Shown: piece by piece, positions 14,559 to 14,794 of the stretch
How the letters are laid out: every line of letters starts with the position of its first letter
Position numbering within the stretch: position 1 is the stretch's first letter
Source: Bdellovibrionales bacterium
GTDB lineage: Bacteria; Bdellovibrionota; UBA1018; CAIMNF01
Assembly (NCBI GenBank): GCA_947457605.1
Contig: CANGWP010000046.1
Location: 1 to 14,794, forward strand
Length of the DNA: 14,794 nucleotides
Direction: 5' to 3'
Program-made: the position numbers and the translations under genes
Notes under the pieces: generated by a model
What the model was told of the DNA's origin: nothing
Databases searched by the model: none
Seen by the model: the letters and a program-made list of their open reading frames with translations, nothing else

Positions 14559-14586
14559 GGCAATGCTAGCAATTCATAAATTTCAG

Positions 14587-14611
14587 CCTTGAACAATCCA
14601 AGGATTTCAAG
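14587..14611 (+). promoter_or_regulatory. Mutually exclusive small hairpins before rpmI
   Basis: CCTTG (14587-14591) can pair with CAAGG (14599-14603), while the overlapping CTTGAA (14588-14593) can pair with TTCAAG (14606-14611). The two cannot form together. They lie 17-41 nt before the rpmI ATG, which has no close Shine-Dalgarno. TTGAAC with TAGGCT 17 nt later is a poor promoter-like alternative reading of the same bases. Confidence 0.25.
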
Positions 14612-14627
14612 TAGGCTCTACCCCTCT

Positions 14628-14794
14628 ATGAAATTGAAAACAAAAAAAGCAGCTGCCAAGCGTTTCAGCTTCTCTGCGACTGGAAAAGTAAAATTCGGAC
14701 ACGCAGGTCGCCGCCACCTGCTCAGCAAGAAGTCCAACGTTAAAATGCTTGGGATCCGTGCGGATGGATACATGACCGACGGTGATGCCCGCCA
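14628..14794 (+). CDS. rpmI: Ribosomal protein L35, 3' end outside window
   Basis: The first 55 codons encode a protein starting MKLKTKKAAAKRFSFSATGK and continuing with FGHAGRRHLLSKKS, the well-known basic L35 sequence of the 50S subunit. The family is about 65 residues, so only some ten are missing. It lies in the infC, rpmI (rplT) order typical of bacteria but is separated from infC by a membrane-protein gene and the palindromic region. No good ribosome-binding site is seen in the 20 nt before the ATG, which suggests that upstream structure or coupling controls initiation. Confidence 0.95.
   Translation, partial: MKLKTKKAAAKRFSFSATGKVKFGHAGRRHLLSKKSNVKMLGIRADGYMTDGDAR

Noticed and set aside
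14363..14569. A 68-codon plus-strand open frame covering element 2
   Set aside because: Both arms of the perfect inverted repeat would be translated, giving no plausible protein; no ribosome-binding site.

Overview
The window is a stretch of bacterial chromosome dominated by translation and RNA-maturation genes. Moderate GC, a signal peptide on the large unknown protein, a von Willebrand A-like protein and long N-terminal extensions on IF2 and IF3 suggest a Gram-negative of the Bdellovibrionota/Oligoflexia or wider 'deltaproteobacterial' type. That placement is inference; no rRNA or other marker here proves it.

Left part (1-2610). Two minus-strand genes come first: the 5' part of a small predicted secreted protein (1-454) and a von Willebrand factor A-like protein (534-1433). 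The second has a frame that stays open and coding-like for 57 codons upstream but holds no usable start there, so its 5' end looks damaged or misassembled. Divergent from it is a CorA-type Mg2+/divalent-metal channel (1663-2610). A perfect 8+8 bp palindrome lies between them.

Centre (2656-9939, minus strand). This is the conserved operon rimP-nusA-infB-rbfA-truB with a histone-deacetylase-family hydrolase coupled to its end. Genes overlap by 1-4 nt (nusA/infB, rbfA/truB, truB/HDAC) or sit 9-27 nt apart. It joins 30S maturation (RimP, RbfA), transcription elongation and termination (NusA), initiation (IF2) and tRNA U55 modification (TruB). A textbook intrinsic terminator lies 27 nt upstream of rimP with no gene before it. 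With the hairpin-rich segment upstream, this suggests an attenuated leader.

Right part (10221-14794, plus strand). An 876-aa cysteine-rich predicted exported protein of unknown function is followed by a good sigma70-like promoter and infC, then a 147-aa two-helix membrane protein overlapping infC by 4 nt. Next come about 560 nt without a credible gene, packed with nested inverted repeats, and then the start of rpmI (L35), cut by the window end. In many bacteria infC and rpmI are closely linked; here they are about 1 kb apart.

The strongest candidate for something undescribed is this 14071-14627 region. It holds two long hairpin elements in the same orientation that are recognisably related in sequence. 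They share an ATTTGGAGC block, a 14/17 matched segment after it and GAGGCCA in the 3' arm, and one base pair swaps T-A for A-T with pairing kept.
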